A DNA stretch of 64,000 bases, from contig OZ024810.1 in assembly GCA_964017045.1 (NCBI GenBank), positions 9,231,562 to 9,295,561 on the forward strand. The letters are read 5' to 3'. Shown here in pieces: positions 1-11,259 of the stretch. Below the pieces are notes generated by a model. It was not told where the DNA came from. It was given only the letters and a program-made list of their open reading frames with translations, and searched no databases. Position 1 is the stretch's first letter; every line of letters begins with the position of its first letter. The translations under genes and the position numbers were made by a program. This DNA is from Omphiscola glabra. Lineage: Eukaryota > Mollusca > Gastropoda > Lymnaeidae.

Positions 1-1190
1 AGAAGATGTTTTCTTCGGGTGGAAAAAAAAGGTTAATACATATTGCTGTGTAATCGTTTATATGGATTGGGGAAAGGGGGGGGGGGATGATTCATGCGGC
101 TTAATGTGTCTGAAAATGCCCCCAACAACCTGGAGGAATGATTTAATATGACGTGATAAAATCTTACTGGAGAAATAGTGTTTCTTTCAGCCATCTCTCC
201 GGGAGGGCACTGCACCTCACCCTCACTTCCGGGGTAAGTCAAATGCCCCCCTCCCCCCCCCCCCCCCCCGTGCAGAGCAAAATTTGTTCAACACTATAAA
301 GATTTTTTTTAAAAGAACGGGTTTAAAAAGCATCGTATCTAATGCATTTAACCGATTACAAATAGCGGAGTCTGTAAAATATCGCTAGGCTCGATATCTT
401 TGATGATCCGTATATTTAAGGATAATCTCGTTATAGGATTCGGTTTAAAATATCGTAGGGCCATTGTTACTTCCTGTTGATCACATATAATCGTTTATTG
501 GTTTATTTTTTGAACTTCACAAGTTTTAAAGGCTTCATTGCAACTGAATTCAAATAAATTTACATAGTATCAAACATGTAGCAATCTGTTTTAATTCATC
601 GTACAAGCATAACTATTAAAGTCGGTGTTAACTATAAATCGTATGATGGCATCATGCAATCTTTTTTCCCAAAATGGATTTTAAAGGGCGCACACAATTA
701 ATAGTGCCCTTTTCAACAATTATTATTATTTTTTTTTAAAAGTGTTGTTTTTTTTTTCTTTACATGTGCCACTTTTGTTACAAAGTTTCCTGAATAAAAG
801 ATGGGTTTTTAAAAAAATACAAAGCCCATATTTATTTTTTATTAACTTCCCAATTGCTTTCCTCTTTTATAATATCAAAGTAATAAACGAGCTGCCTCAT
901 TATTTGCACTCATTATTTATAGTATTCCTTTTATTTTAGACGAGAATCCAACAGAAAACTATCATTTCGATCATCAAGCCAGTTCCATTTTTTTTTTCTT
1001 TTTGACTCTGGTAAAATTTAGAAATAAGTAGAAAAGGTCGTCGAATAATTATAAGTAATTTTTTTTTTTTTTTTCACTAGCATTCAGCATTTAAAATAAT
1101 TTAATGTCTGCAGTGCTTTTAGTGATGGGATCCTTGTTAATATTTTGTTTTAAAAATGTATTAATTAATTAAATAGCGGTGCCTCTCAAG
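1..1190. other. non-coding, intron 4 side of gene B
   Basis: No gene is visible. The stretch is AT-rich with homopolymer runs (G near 70-85, C near 246-270, several T runs). Positions 60-180 resemble 21,225-21,345, so this is the gene B counterpart of the intron between exons 4 and 5 of gene A. Confidence 0.6.
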
Positions 1191-1903
1191 TGAAACTGTT
1201 CCCCTCCCCATAGAAACAGTTCCCCTTCCCAGTGAAACAGTTCCCCTTCTCATTGATACAGTTCCCCTTCCCTTTGAAACAGTTCCCCTTCCCATTGAAA
1301 CAGTTCCCCTTCCCATTGAAACAGTTCCCCTTCCCATTGAAACAGTTCCCCTTCCCATTGATACAGTTCCCCTTCCCAGTGAAACAGTTCCCCTTCCCAT
1401 TGAAACAGTTCCCCTTCTCATTGATACAGTTCCCCTTCCCATTGAAACAGTTCCCCTTCCCATTGAAACAGTTCCCCTTCCCAGTGAAACAGTTCCCCTC
1501 CCCATAGAAACAGTTCCCCTTCCCAGTGAAACAGTTCCCCTTCCCATTGAAACAGTTCCCCTTCCCATTGAAACAGTTCCCCTTCACATTGAAACAGTTC
1601 CCCTTCCCATTGAAACAGTTCCTCTTCCCATTGAAACAGTTCCCCTTCCCATTGAAACAGTTCCCCTTCCCATTGAAACAGTTCCCCTTCCCATTGAAAC
1701 AGTTCCCCTTCCCATTGAAACAGTTCACCTTCCCATTGAAACAGTTCCCCTTCCCATTGAAACAGTTCCCCTTCCCATTGAAACAGTTCCCCTTCCCAGT
1801 GAAACAGTTCCCCTTCCCATTGATACAGTTCCCCTTCCCATTGATACAGTTCCCCTTCCCATTGAAACAGTTCCCCTTCCCATTGAAACAGTTCCCCTTC
1901 CCC
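1191..1903. repeat. 21-bp minisatellite, about 34 copies
   Basis: Tandem units of 21 bp built on the core cagttccccttcccattga. Most copies differ by one or two bases. Because 21 is a multiple of three, several frames stay open and read as KQFPFPL or GKGNCFN repeats; there is no start context or splice evidence for coding use. The array lies in the intron after exon 4 of gene B, and the matching place in gene A (just left of 21.7 kb) lacks it. Confidence 0.95.
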
Positions 1904-2284
1904 AGAGTCGAGGACCGTGGCCAGAATGGTACACGTAAATATATATTTTTAGTAAGGCGCACTTTGTCCTTGTTAACAAGAAGGGCTTTTACCGTTCAAA
2001 TATCGATAACTTCCTATCTAAAGACTATTTTGACGCCCCATGATGGCGCTGCCGCCCCCCCCCCCAAACTTCGTAATGTCCTTCCAGGTGACTTTGGCTT
2101 TGCTGAAGCTCATTCGACATAACAGCAACTATCTAGGATAACGTGTGACTTACGACCTTTGCATGCACACTTAAATGATCATCAACTTTCATGTGAACAT
2201 CAGTAGTTTTATGAAAATGTAAATGCGTCAGGGTCATTTCTGTGTCGGAAGACGTGTGCAAAGATCAATATACAGTGAACTCAC

Positions 2285-2349
2285 CGTCGGTCATAGTGAA
2301 TACTGGTTCCTGAAGCGGGAAATTCTGGGTCCCGATGGAGATGCCCACT
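2285..2349 (-). CDS. gene B exon 4, S1 protease-homologue segment
   Basis: A 65-nt internal exon. The acceptor follows ctctacag at the high end, and the donor is GTGAGTTC at the low end. Entered in phase 2 and left in phase 1, it reads VGISIGTQNFPLQEPVF and then TMTDG. It matches exon 4 of gene A (22,067-22,131) in length, phase and sequence, differing at about one third of residues. In the S1 fold it covers the strand and loop after the His57 region. It is the last exon of gene B in the window. Exons 5-7, with the expected Asp102 and Ser195 positions, should lie beyond position 1. Confidence 0.85.
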
Positions 2350-2601
2350 CTGTAGAGTAAAAGACAGAAACATTCTCAATGTGTGCAATCTAAAATAAAA
2401 AAGCCCTTAGGTCGTGAACCACGTGAAAATTGTAGAACGTATCTGGACAAGAGAGCTGCTACGTTGGTTTTGAGTAAAACATATAATTATTTCATAGTGA
2501 AATGCGCAGACAAATTTTCTGAAGTTGTCACAACAAATTTTTTTAATAATCTAAAGATGTTTCGCACCGTTGAAATTCGACATTGAAGGATTATTCATTC
2601 A

Positions 2602-2905
2602 CAGACACAGACACCGACACAGAGTATACACTGTCACAGATATTACATCCACTATCACAGACATTACATCACATACACTACCACAGACATTATAGACATT
2701 GTCACCGACATTACAGATACTGTAACAGACATTGTCACAAACATCAAACACACTGTCAATGACATTACAGACTCGGCCAAAGACATTACAGGCCCTGTAA
2801 GAGATATTAAAGACACTTGGGCTGACATTGCTGTCGCAGACATTACAGACACTATCATAGACATTGCAGATGATGTCACAGACATTACAGACACTGTCCT
2901 CTTGC
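2602..2905. repeat. degenerate ACAGACATT minisatellite in intron 3 of gene B
   Basis: Imperfect units around acagacattacagacactgt. A related array lies at 22,390-22,610 in the same intron of gene A, so the seed probably predates the A/B duplication. Confidence 0.85.
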
Positions 2906-3104
2906 ATGGGAGCGGGACAACCATACAATTCATGAGCAGAACAAAGTATCTCTAAATTTAGAACTCGGGCTCTAAACTGTTCTTGAACCACAGATGTCAC
3001 ACACACACACATTTTTCGATACCGAAATTATAATTCTTTCTCAAATTTATTAATACTGAATAGCAAATGAACTTCGCAAACCATGCATCAGATTGATCAT
3101 TTCT

Positions 3105-3490
3105 CCTAGTGAGAAATGTTGTACAAGATCAAAAATGGGCTGGTCCACTGCTCCAGTATCAAACAGAAACTCGTCAATCTCCCCCCTAGACAGCGAAGAG
3201 GTCACGACAAGCAGTTTCGACTTTTAAAAACAAGAACTCAGTACAGGAGCTCCTCATTCCTTCCAAAGACAATAAAGGAATGGAACAATCTTCCAAAAAC
3301 AACAGTTGCGGCGACTGCACCTGACACATTTGCGGCTCTTGCATCCTGTCTTGCAACCAGTGAATTATCCCCTTAAAAAACCACGCACATTAACATCGCG
3401 AACCCCTCTGAACCATAGGAGCCATAATGATCAATGCATTGATCGTGGGCCCTGAAAGCATATATATATATAGAAGAAGAAGAAGAGTTG
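3105..3490 (+). mobile_element. LINE 3' fragment (reverse transcriptase C-terminal tail)
   Basis: The plus strand reads MLYKIKNGLV, then RRGHDKQF, SFLPKTIKEWNNLP and AATAPDTFAAL. This is the usual tail of jockey/CR1/RTE-like non-LTR polyproteins (R-x-RGH, FLPRTI-x-WN-LP). A short 3' UTR with gatcgtgggccct and an (GAAGAA)n tail ends near 3,490. It is strongly 5'-truncated. Relatives are at 3,593-3,935 and 57,515-57,855. Confidence 0.8.
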
Positions 3491-3592
3491 TCGAAAAATT
3501 TTCCCCTCGGCTGTAATTCAATTCAATTGTCACCCTTCAAATTTTCGACAAAACAAATTAATGCTTATTACACAATTCATAAAAATATCCCA

Positions 3593-3935
3593 TTCTTCTT
3601 CTTTTACTTATAATTTGAGGACCCATGATCAATGTATTGATCATTCTGGCTTCTATTTATGTAGAGGGGGTTCGCGATGTTCCTGTGCGTGGCGTTGAAG
3701 AGGATATTCCACTGGTAGCTAGGGCCACTCAGCGAGGGTATCAGGAACTGGGGGTCGGAAGGCCTGAGGCAATAGATGCAAATTTGTCAAGTGTTGTCGC
3801 CACAACTGTTCCATTTGGAGGCTTGTTCCAGTCCCCGATTGTCTTTGGCAGGAATGAGCAGTTCCTATACTGTGCTCTTGCTGTTATGAGCGCGAACTGC
3901 CTGTCATGGCCTCTTCGCTGTCTATAGTGGGACAA
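3593..3935 (-). mobile_element. LINE 3' fragment, inverted relative of the copy at 3.1-3.5 kb
   Basis: The minus strand reads QRRGHDRQFAL, SFLPKTIGDWNKPP and TTLDKFASIASGL, with the same 3' UTR block (gatcaatacattgatcatgg-like). The A-rich/GAAGAA tail faces the tail of the preceding copy, giving a tail-to-tail pair about 100 bp apart. Confidence 0.75.
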
Positions 3936-4094
3936 GATTCTGTTTTAATGCTGCAGCATTGTACCAGCACATTTGTTATCTTGAGCACTGTGGAGAGCCT
4001 GGATAATCGTCACCTTTCCTCCAACGGTGAACAGCCCTGTGTTTTAAACATGCTGCCAACACTTGAGGTGTTCACTTAGCAGTTCAGAACACGA

Positions 4095-4195
4095 CAGACC
4101 TCACGTTTCTGAGCTTTACCACCACGGACCTCATGTTTCTGATCTTTATCTCAACGGATCTCACATTTCCGGTCTTTAACACCACAGATCAACTG
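4095..4195. repeat. about 30-bp repeat, three copies, beside exon 3 of gene B
   Basis: Three degenerate units of the type gacctcacgtttctgagctt. The counterpart beside exon 3 of gene A is at 23,125-23,295. Confidence 0.75.
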
Positions 4196-4259
4196 GTGTG
4201 TCTCGCGACCATAGAAGACGTTGAAATGACTTTGTAAAATTGCACCTGTTACAACTTAC

Positions 4260-4464
4260 GCGCCACGTGCATTGGTGATCACGTTCTTACAGACGCTGGA
4301 CGTTAGGAAAATCTTCTCAAGGGTGCCGTTGACCGTAGCCGTGGTAAGGACAGCGTTGCACGCCACCCTCATTCCGTTGTTGATGGTGATGTTGGAGATG
4401 CCAGCAAAAGCGCAGTCGTTGTCGACGGGGACGGCGTTCAGGAGTCGGAAGGCCGGCTGGCACA
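4260..4464 (-). CDS. gene B exon 3, N-terminal part of S1 protease-homologue domain
   Basis: A 205-nt exon. The acceptor ccctgcag lies just above 4464, and the consensus donor GTAAGT at the low end. Phase 1 in, phase 2 out. It reads CQPAFRLLNAVPVDNDC, then ISNITINNGMRVACNAVL and IFLTSSVCKNVITN. Known of the S1 family: R-IVGG is the activation site and LTAAHC carries catalytic His57. Here RLLNAVPV aligns with the activation site and LTSSVC with LTAAHC, so His57 is Val. NIT and NGT are possible N-glycosylation sites. It is one codon shorter than the gene A exon (23,359-23,566). Assignment to S1 rests on exon order and motif alignment. Confidence 0.85.
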
Positions 4465-4604
4465 CTGCAGGGGCGTTGGTGTGGGGGTTGAATGGGGGGG
4501 AGGAGGGATGTGAAATAAGGAAAATATTTAACTATATCATTTGAACGGAAACGTAAAGATTTAGAAGCATTTACAAGGATCAAAACAAAATTGTCAAATT
4601 AAGT

Positions 4605-4930
4605 TGAGAATTAATAATAATAATAAAGTTTATTTGAAAAATCACGCTTCGTCCCCAAAGTCTCGTAGCTCGGTACAAAGTCAACCATATTAAAAGAGAA
4701 ATGAAACAATCTCTATTTTACCACATCGAAATACAAAACACAACATTAGAAAAACTACGTGCGAGCATACACCCATTCAAAGTATTACATCCACTAGCAG
4801 TTATAAACAACACAAGCCAATATACATCTAGGAGACAATAGCTAGCTGGAAAAGATTGTAGACAACATCACCCCCAGCAGGTGTTTGCGAAATAGATGTG
4901 TTTTCAAATCGGTTTTGAAGGACCACAATC
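4605..4930 (-). mobile_element. probable LINE 3' UTR fragment
   Basis: It begins with taataataataaagtttatt, which on the minus strand is an A-rich TTATTA tail. The rest is non-coding sequence typical of retroelement 3' UTRs. No open frame supports it, so the assignment is weak. Homopolymer C and T runs follow at 4,967-4,985 and 5,049-5,075. Confidence 0.35.
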
Positions 4931-5043
4931 AAGACTTGTCAAATATAGATGTTAGACATTTAGAGTTACCCCCCCCCCCCCCCCCAAAAACACCCACATC
5001 CTCAAAAAAGACTTGACCACTCTCGGTACCTGTCTCTTTTTTA

Positions 5044-5075
<32 letters not shown>

Positions 5076-5796
5076 ACAACCAAATCTCGTTTGTCCAAAT
5101 GATTAAAAACACCTTTCTTAGCTTTAGACAGCAATCAATTTGTCTCACTTTTCAATCTCTGATTGTACTTGCGTACTTACTGAATGACTTTACTGAACTG
5201 TTCAGTGATGCATAGCAGAACTTACTAACTCCAATCTTAAACAGGGTCTACTCCAGGTGCTAATTATTAATTCTTTAAAGAAAAAAAAATTATCATAGCG
5301 ATTCATTTGCGCTGCGTGACGTACTTTCTGCGAAGAAACCTGACTCCGGTGCAAAAATGCGCATAATTTTTTTTTTTTAAATTTGAAAAAAGGGGGGGGG
5401 GGGGGCTGGAAAAGATAGAGAACATTAGAAAAAAAATTCCAGTGTTACCAATTTTGGCACTTCAGGAGTTGATGAAGTGATACGACGGTTAAAAACTGAA
5501 GCACTCTCTCAAATATTTCATTTTATCCATTTATAAGTTTTTAAACCACGATTGCACGTTGATTGTGAGTCCGCGGGTTTGCTCTTTCGTCTAGGCCCTT
5601 GGTCTTTGATATATTTTTTTCTGTCATTGACCCTGCTCTCCCGCCACGGTTAGGACACCAGGTTCTTTGTTAAGCGCTCATGCTTGACGACGTACGTGGT
5701 CTCCTGCAGCGGATCATCATCTCCTTACATTATTACCATTTCAAGTAGTCGAGACTTCCTTTCAACTCACGAGCCTCTCGGGTCGCTAATCCTATC

Positions 5797-6407
5797 GGGC
5801 ACACACACCTATCGGACACACACCTATCGGGCACACACACCTATCGGGCTCACACACTTATCGTGCTCACACACATATCGGACTCACACACCTATCGGGC
5901 ACACACACCTATCGGACTCACACACCTGTCGGGCTCACACACCAGTCGGGCACACACACCTATCGGACTCACACACCTATCGGACTCACACACCTATCGG
6001 ACTCACACACCTATCGGACTCACACACCTATCGGACTCACACACCTATCGGACTCACACACCTATCGGGCACACACACCTATCGGGCACACACACCTATC
6101 GGACTCACACACCTATCGGACTCACACACCTATCGGGCACACACACCTATCGGGCACACACACCTATCGGGCACACACACCTATCGGGCTCACACACTTA
6201 TCGTGCTCACACACATATCGGACTCACACACCTATCGGGCACACACACCTATCGGACTCACACACCTATCGGGCTCACACACCTGTCGGGCACACACACC
6301 TATCGGACTCACACACCTATCGGACTCACACACCTATCGGACTCACACACCTATCGGACTCACACACCTATCGGGCACACACACCTATCGGACTCACACA
6401 CCTATCG
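5797..6407. repeat. 15-bp minisatellite, about 41 copies
   Basis: Units of acacacctatcggg(c/a) with the alternate base pair gc/ac. The plus strand stays open in several frames (THTPIGL-like), an effect of the 15-bp period. Located in intron 2 of gene B. Confidence 0.95.
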
Positions 6408-6487
6408 GGTTTGTTGGTAGCGTCGTGTTTATTGCTCCTCGTGATCTCTTGCCACGGTTGAGCGCGTCTGCCGCGATCGAAAAAAGC

Positions 6488-6600
6488 CGGGAGAATGGTG
6501 GGTTGGGGATCTTAAGTGAGACCTGTAGGAATTATGATGAGCGATGGTTGGGAAGGGGTTAGGGGGCGGGGCAGGACGTACGTCAATTCCACTCGGAATC
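6488..6600. repeat. dispersed repeat copy 1
   Basis: Shares gttggggatcttaagtgaga..ctgtaggaatt..gatgagcg and ggttgggaaggggttagggg..caggacgtacg with 8,038-8,165. Probably an unclassified transposon end. Confidence 0.55.
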
Positions 6601-7112
6601 AGCCATGACCTACTAGAACTACATGATGTCATATACATCAACCAATTATTTATTAAATAATTTTTGCAAAAATAAAAATAACTTTGTCGAAAATTCAAAT
6701 TCAGCAAGAAAACTATTCACTTTGAAAAAGAAATAATCTTAGTTGATTGACTTGAAATAAACAATTTCTACTAATCTATCTATCTAGTAGCCTATATAAT
6801 ATTTGAAAACAATCATTAACTTTATATACAGATGGTGTAGCTATTTTCATTTATTTATCCATTTTCCATGAAATGTGTATACAAAACACGTTATGCTATA
6901 TCTTAAAACTTAAACTTAAATATAGTCAGTGTTGTTAACTGTCTTTCCTTAATCACAATCTTCATTACATTATATCATTTTATGCTGTTCCGTTATTCCC
7001 AATTTTATTGTATAATACATGTTGCTATATATTGAGGCACCGTTAAATAACTTTAATACAGCATGTTATTGTTATGTTTTTCAAAGTTCTAATTTTATAC
7101 ATCTGATCTTGG

Positions 7113-7270
7113 CAGTGGCGTAGCGAGGGGGGGATCATGCCCCGGGCGCTACTCACAAAGGGGCGCCATATGGTATATTTTACATATAATATTGTATGGT
7201 TTCCGAATAGGGGGGGTGGCGCTAAAAAGGTATTGTGCCCCGGGCGCGAGTTAAGATCGCTACGCCACTG
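7113..7270. mobile_element. short hAT-like element (CAGTGGCGTAGC family)
   Basis: 158 bp with terminal inverted repeats cagtggcgtagcga and tcgctacgccactg. It is flanked by an 8-bp target duplication with one mismatch (gatcttgg and gattttgg). The interior contains ccccgggcgc arms, as in the copies at 26.6, 52.1 and 63.5 kb. It is non-autonomous; the 8-bp duplication and CAG ends point to the hAT superfamily. Confidence 0.85.
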
Positions 7271-7279
7271 GATTTTGGA

Positions 7280-8037
7280 CATCATTTGCATGTTCATGTC
7301 TCCTAGGTAAAGAAACGTAACAGGGACATATTTTGATAACCTTTTCATTTCACATAAAACTACTATCGCATATGTCTTGTACTTTGAACGTATTTAAAAT
7401 GACAACTACATTTTTTCATTATTTTTGGTCAATGAAAACATCACTTAATTTAAATAACTATTTTTGTGTGAATGTTTTATTATTATATGTGCAAAATATA
7501 GTTGATTGTCGCATTCATTATAATTATAGTATGACTATGCGATTACTCACAGCGCAGTCTAGATTTTATTTGTTGTAAACTTAGGACAAAATAAAAGAAA
7601 AATTTCAAATTCACGTGAATTTCTTTTTAAAATTTCTATGTATTAAAAGTATTGCCTGTCGTCTGTACAACATGTTTGCAGTGTTGTTTTGTTAAAATTA
7701 GCAGTATTTTTCTTAGTCTTAGTCCTAAATAATAGTATAAGAAGACACTTGGCAATATGTTTTCACCTATCGGCCTACCGGTCCATGACATAATTCGATT
7801 TACCGGTTGCGCATAAAATGAAAATATGTTCAATTAAAACACGTTTGAAGTAGCTAATGTTGGTTAAAACAATATAAGTTTAAGTTGACATTAAAGAATA
7901 GTTTTTTAAAATCGAATTAGTGAGGCTACAGCAATAGCGGACTACACCGCGAGGCATAACGTAAGCTTTACACAGCTACCAATGGCCTCCTCCGTGTGAC
8001 GTCACAATCCTGCGCTAAGGCCTTGTACGCTAGAGGG
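7280..8037. other. AT-rich intronic sequence
   Basis: Nothing recognisable. The open frames are short and without splice context. Confidence 0.5.
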
Positions 8038-8165
8038 TCATGGTTGGGGTGGGCTGGGATCTTGGGTGAGAGCTGTAAGAATTTTGATGTGCGCTATCGA
8101 GTGTTGGTTGGGAAGGGGATAGGGGACAGGACGTACGCCGATGCCCCCCCCCCCCCCGATTAGCG
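8038..8165. repeat. dispersed repeat copy 2
   Basis: Partner of 6,488-6,600 in the same orientation, interrupted by a C run near 8,143. Confidence 0.55.
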
Positions 8166-8689
8166 GACGGCACGTGACCCAGGGCATCGGGTATAAAGGG
8201 TTTGAACGGTCGAGTTTCACTTTTTAGTTCATGACCAGGTCAGAAGATGGGTCACTTTGACCGTGATTCTCTGTCAGCATTCTTCATTTTGAAAAGTAAA
8301 TCAATAATTCCAAAATATAATTAAAAATCCATACAAAAGACTCTCTAACAAATATGAGTTAAAGCGTAACACATTTTTCTCTTAAAATGTATTCCTCAGG
8401 AATTTGAACTAAAACCCCTTGAAACGAAACAACGTGTAGTTGACCCCAAAAGCCACGCAGACCTCTTGAAAAATCCACACATTTGACGAATAATGATGAA
8501 AAGCCATACTAAAATTCATTTTTTTAAAAATAATCATAGAATGTGATAATTTAATTTGATGAAAATCGTGAAGTAGTTTTTTTCTCTTCTATATTATTAT
8601 AACTGATTAGTCAGCAATGTTCTAATCATTTTTAACAGAAAATCTTTGTATTTTAAATATCATAGTACAATCCCGAATTGAATACTTAT

Positions 8690-9112
8690 ACAATAGCTGT
8701 GATGACCCACAGTTACAATGGCTGTGATGACCCACAGTTACAATGGCTGTGATGGCCCACAGTTACAATGGCTGTGATGGCCCACAGTTACAATGGCTGT
8801 GATGGCCCACAGTTACAATGGCTGTGATGACCCACCGTTACAATGGCTGTGATACCCACAGTTACAATGGCTGTGATGACCCACAGTTACAATGGCTTTG
8901 ATGACCCACAGTTACAATGGCTGACATGACCATCAGTTACAATGGCTATCATGACCCACAGTTACAATGGCTGTCATGACGCACAGTTACAATGGATGAA
9001 ATGACCCACAATTAAAATGGATGAAATGACCCACAGTTACAATGGATGAAATGACCCACAGTTACTTTGACTGGATGACCCACAGTTATAATGCCTAACA
9101 TGACCCACAGTA
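8690..9112. repeat. 25-bp minisatellite, about 16 copies
   Basis: Units contain ggctgtgatgacccacagtt. The left copies are near-identical and the right copies progressively diverged (ggatgaaatgacccacaatt). Intron 2 of gene B. Confidence 0.95.
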
Positions 9113-9297
9113 CAAAACTGACCAAGTTCAAAGTCTCGGGGGGGAGGGGGGGGGTGTGGAGCAGAGTTTAAGGGAAGTGCGTTACTTTTCACCAATCGTT
9201 TCGAACTGCACTGAGAAACTTTATAATCATAAGGTTTAATTTTTATTTATAATATTAAATGCCATGAGTAATGTAGCCTCTACAATAAAGTACTTAC

Positions 9298-9546
9298 GTG
9301 AAGGCGGAACTGTAGGAGGAGGAGTCGTGCTCGTTGTAGAAGTTGTTGTGGTTCTTGGGGTGGTTGTTGTTGTTGTAGAAGTTGTTGTGGTGGTTGGCGG
9401 GGTTGTGGTGGTGGTTGGCGTAGTTGTGGTGGTAGTGGTGGATGTTGAAGTGGTGATTGCCGCTATTGTGGGAAGGGTGTTCACATTCTGTGTCGGGCAC
9501 TTGACGGCAACGCCACAGCGACATTGCTGATAGAGAAGCCCGTCAG
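9298..9546 (-). CDS. gene B exon 2, end of Cys module plus Thr-rich mucin stretch
   Basis: A 249-nt exon, acceptor AG at 9,547-9,548 and donor GTAAGT at 9,292-9,297, phase 1 in and out. It opens ADGLLYQQCRCGVAVKC, giving the last three cysteines of the module begun in exon 1. It continues with a TTTTTPTTTT-type stretch and ends PPPTVPPS. The Thr/Ser/Pro run predicts dense O-glycosylation. On DNA this part is itself a GTGGTTGTTGT-like minisatellite, so its length is likely variable. The exon length differs from gene A (339 nt) only through this run. Confidence 0.9.
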
Positions 9547-9746
9547 CTGGTGAGAAAATACGGCATTGAAGATTGAAAGTATCGGTTGATGGATGGCTTG
9601 GAGAGTTGGTGGAATGAAGACAGAGGGAGAGTGGGAGATTTTTTTTTAGAACGATTAATAGATTGATGGTAAGATAGGACTTCAGAATTGCGCGGGTCGG
9701 CAGCCTTCAGACAGACACAGACCAAAATGTGGTTCAACGCTTAGAC

Positions 9747-9925
9747 CAGTGGTTCTCAACCTTTCTAATGCCGCGACCCTTTAATGCAGTTCGTCATGTC
9801 GTGGCAACCCCCCAATCACAAATTCTTTTCATTGCAACTTCATAACTGTAGAGTATGTGTGTTTTCCGATGGTCTTAGGCGAGCCATGGGAAAGGGTCGT
9901 GCGACCCACAGGTTGAGAACCGCTG
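9747..9925. mobile_element. short hAT-like element (CAGTGGTTCTCAACC family)
   Basis: Ends cagtggttctcaacc and ggttgagaaccgctg, 179 bp, with a perfect 8-bp target duplication gcttagac on both sides. Interior pieces (gccgcgaccctttaa, gatggtcttaggcga) recur at 44.5 and 49.2 kb. Lies in intron 1 of gene B. Confidence 0.9.
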
Positions 9926-10174
9926 GCTTAGACTGGGAGCCTAAACTACACGTTTTACATTGGCTGGCTGCACACTCCGCTCAACAGTCAGTCTGTCTTC
10001 CTGGTTGTCTGGGATCTACCGCTCATATTTCTCTTTAATTAACGTATCATCGCCTATGTTAGTTCAAACTTTGGTCAAATCTTAACATCGGGTATACAAC
10101 AAGTAAGCTTTACTAGTCTACATTCTCGACCCCAGCAAAAAAGTAACAGACTGATATTCATTTTTAATGTTGAA

Positions 10175-10250
10175 CGCCACTATTTTCCCTCATACACATT
10201 TATGCAGTGACAGGACAACATTCCCTCGTACACATGTAGTGACAAGTATG
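10175..10250. repeat. two copies of 36-bp intron 1 repeat
   Basis: Units with ccctcgtacacatttatgca and agtgacaggacaacatt. The expanded counterpart is at 29,430-29,670 in intron 1 of gene A. Confidence 0.75.
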
Positions 10251-10340
10251 GTTATCGGGAAATTTCTCCTGGACGATGAAGTCGTTTATCAACGCATCAC
10301 GTTTGATGCACGTCTAATATAAGTGTCGGGTTGAGCTCAC

Positions 10341-10599
10341 CTCCATAGAAGTAGGTCATGCAGCAGTAGTTCCTCGAGTAGTAATCATAGCACGCGGTCT
10401 CCGGGCACGCCTGGTAGGTTGACGTCACGGCAAGGGTGGCGCTCCACGTGTAAACAGCGTTACCGTTACAGGTCAGGGGCGTGGCGTCGGGCGGTTTGTT
10501 GTGCCTGTCAGCTTGGTGTTTGTGGTGATGGCCGTTGGTGGTGGGTATGAAAACTGCGAGGGCGGCGCACAGGAGGAAAAAGCTTCTTTGGAATGGCAT
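10341..10599 (-). CDS. gene B exon 1, signal peptide and first half of Cys module
   Basis: Start codon at 10,599. Residues 1-23 (MPFQRSFFLLCAALAVFIPT..) form a signal peptide, predicting secretion. The mature N-terminus is His-rich (HHHKHQADRHNK), unlike the Tyr-rich start in gene A. Then come the first five cysteines: PLTC, ACPETACY and YCCM. The donor is GTGAGCTC in phase 1. Upstream, an acceptor tgttttcag followed by gtacttaacattccata is almost identical to the gene A sequence, so the ATG lies near the start of the second transcribed exon and an untranslated exon is expected further right. Coding exons in view: 10,341-10,599, 9,298-9,546, 4,260-4,464 and 2,285-2,349 (778 nt, 259 codons plus one base). 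Confidence 0.9.
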
Positions 10600-11064
10600 T
10601 ATGGAATGTTAAGTACCTGAAAACAGTAAATAGTTTGTTGTTTTTTTTAAAGTTAATACATTTTTTAATTTAGGGATTTTCTTTTGTTGTTGGTTGGTGT
10701 TTTTTTTTTGGTTATTTTTTTTTTTTCTAATGGTCTTGTGAAGTTTTAAAGTGCGAGAGAAGAATACCCAACTAGTCGGGAAAAAAAAACAGCACGTGAG
10801 AAATAATCAGGGGTAAAGATCCGTGGAGAGCAGCAAAGGTTCATCTCAATGGAATAAAAATGCTTCATCTGCAGAGGTACAGAGGTGTCGCGAGGTCCCT
10901 CGCCACTCGGAGCAAGGATATAGTATCACACATCCAATGCAGCTGGGATATCTTAGTCGCTGTAATCACTGATCCTCAAACTAGCAAAAAACATCGCCAG
11001 CGCCCCCCCCCCCCCCCGGGGGTGGATGGGACCCGTTACCCTGGATGGCAACTGAGATATCAGA

Positions 11065-11225
11065 AGGCGAACTCTGAATGTCGGACCAGTTATGACAATG
11101 GCACAATGAAAATTCCGTCAACGCCTGTGACGTAGAGCGCACAGTTCCCAAGCGAAACACGCACAGTTGGTCATCTACTGCATCCTGGTGTATGTCCAGT
11201 CGCCCTGACTGGCCATTGGATCACC
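11065..11225 (+). mobile_element. unclassified dispersed element, copy 1
   Basis: Shares aatgaaaattccgtc-like, ggtcatctactgcatcctgg and tccagtcg blocks with the reverse strand of 45,640-45,830. No protein domain is recognised. It lies in the 5' flank of gene B, after a C/G run near 11,003. Confidence 0.5.
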
Positions 11226-11259
11226 GTACTTTCGTGACGAATTGTCTTTAGCTTTATTT

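Noticed and set aside
5684..6562. 292-codon frame with an in-frame ATG before the 15-bp array
   Set aside because: The frame is open only because of the 15-bp period; the flanking ends have no protein-like relatives or splice sites.
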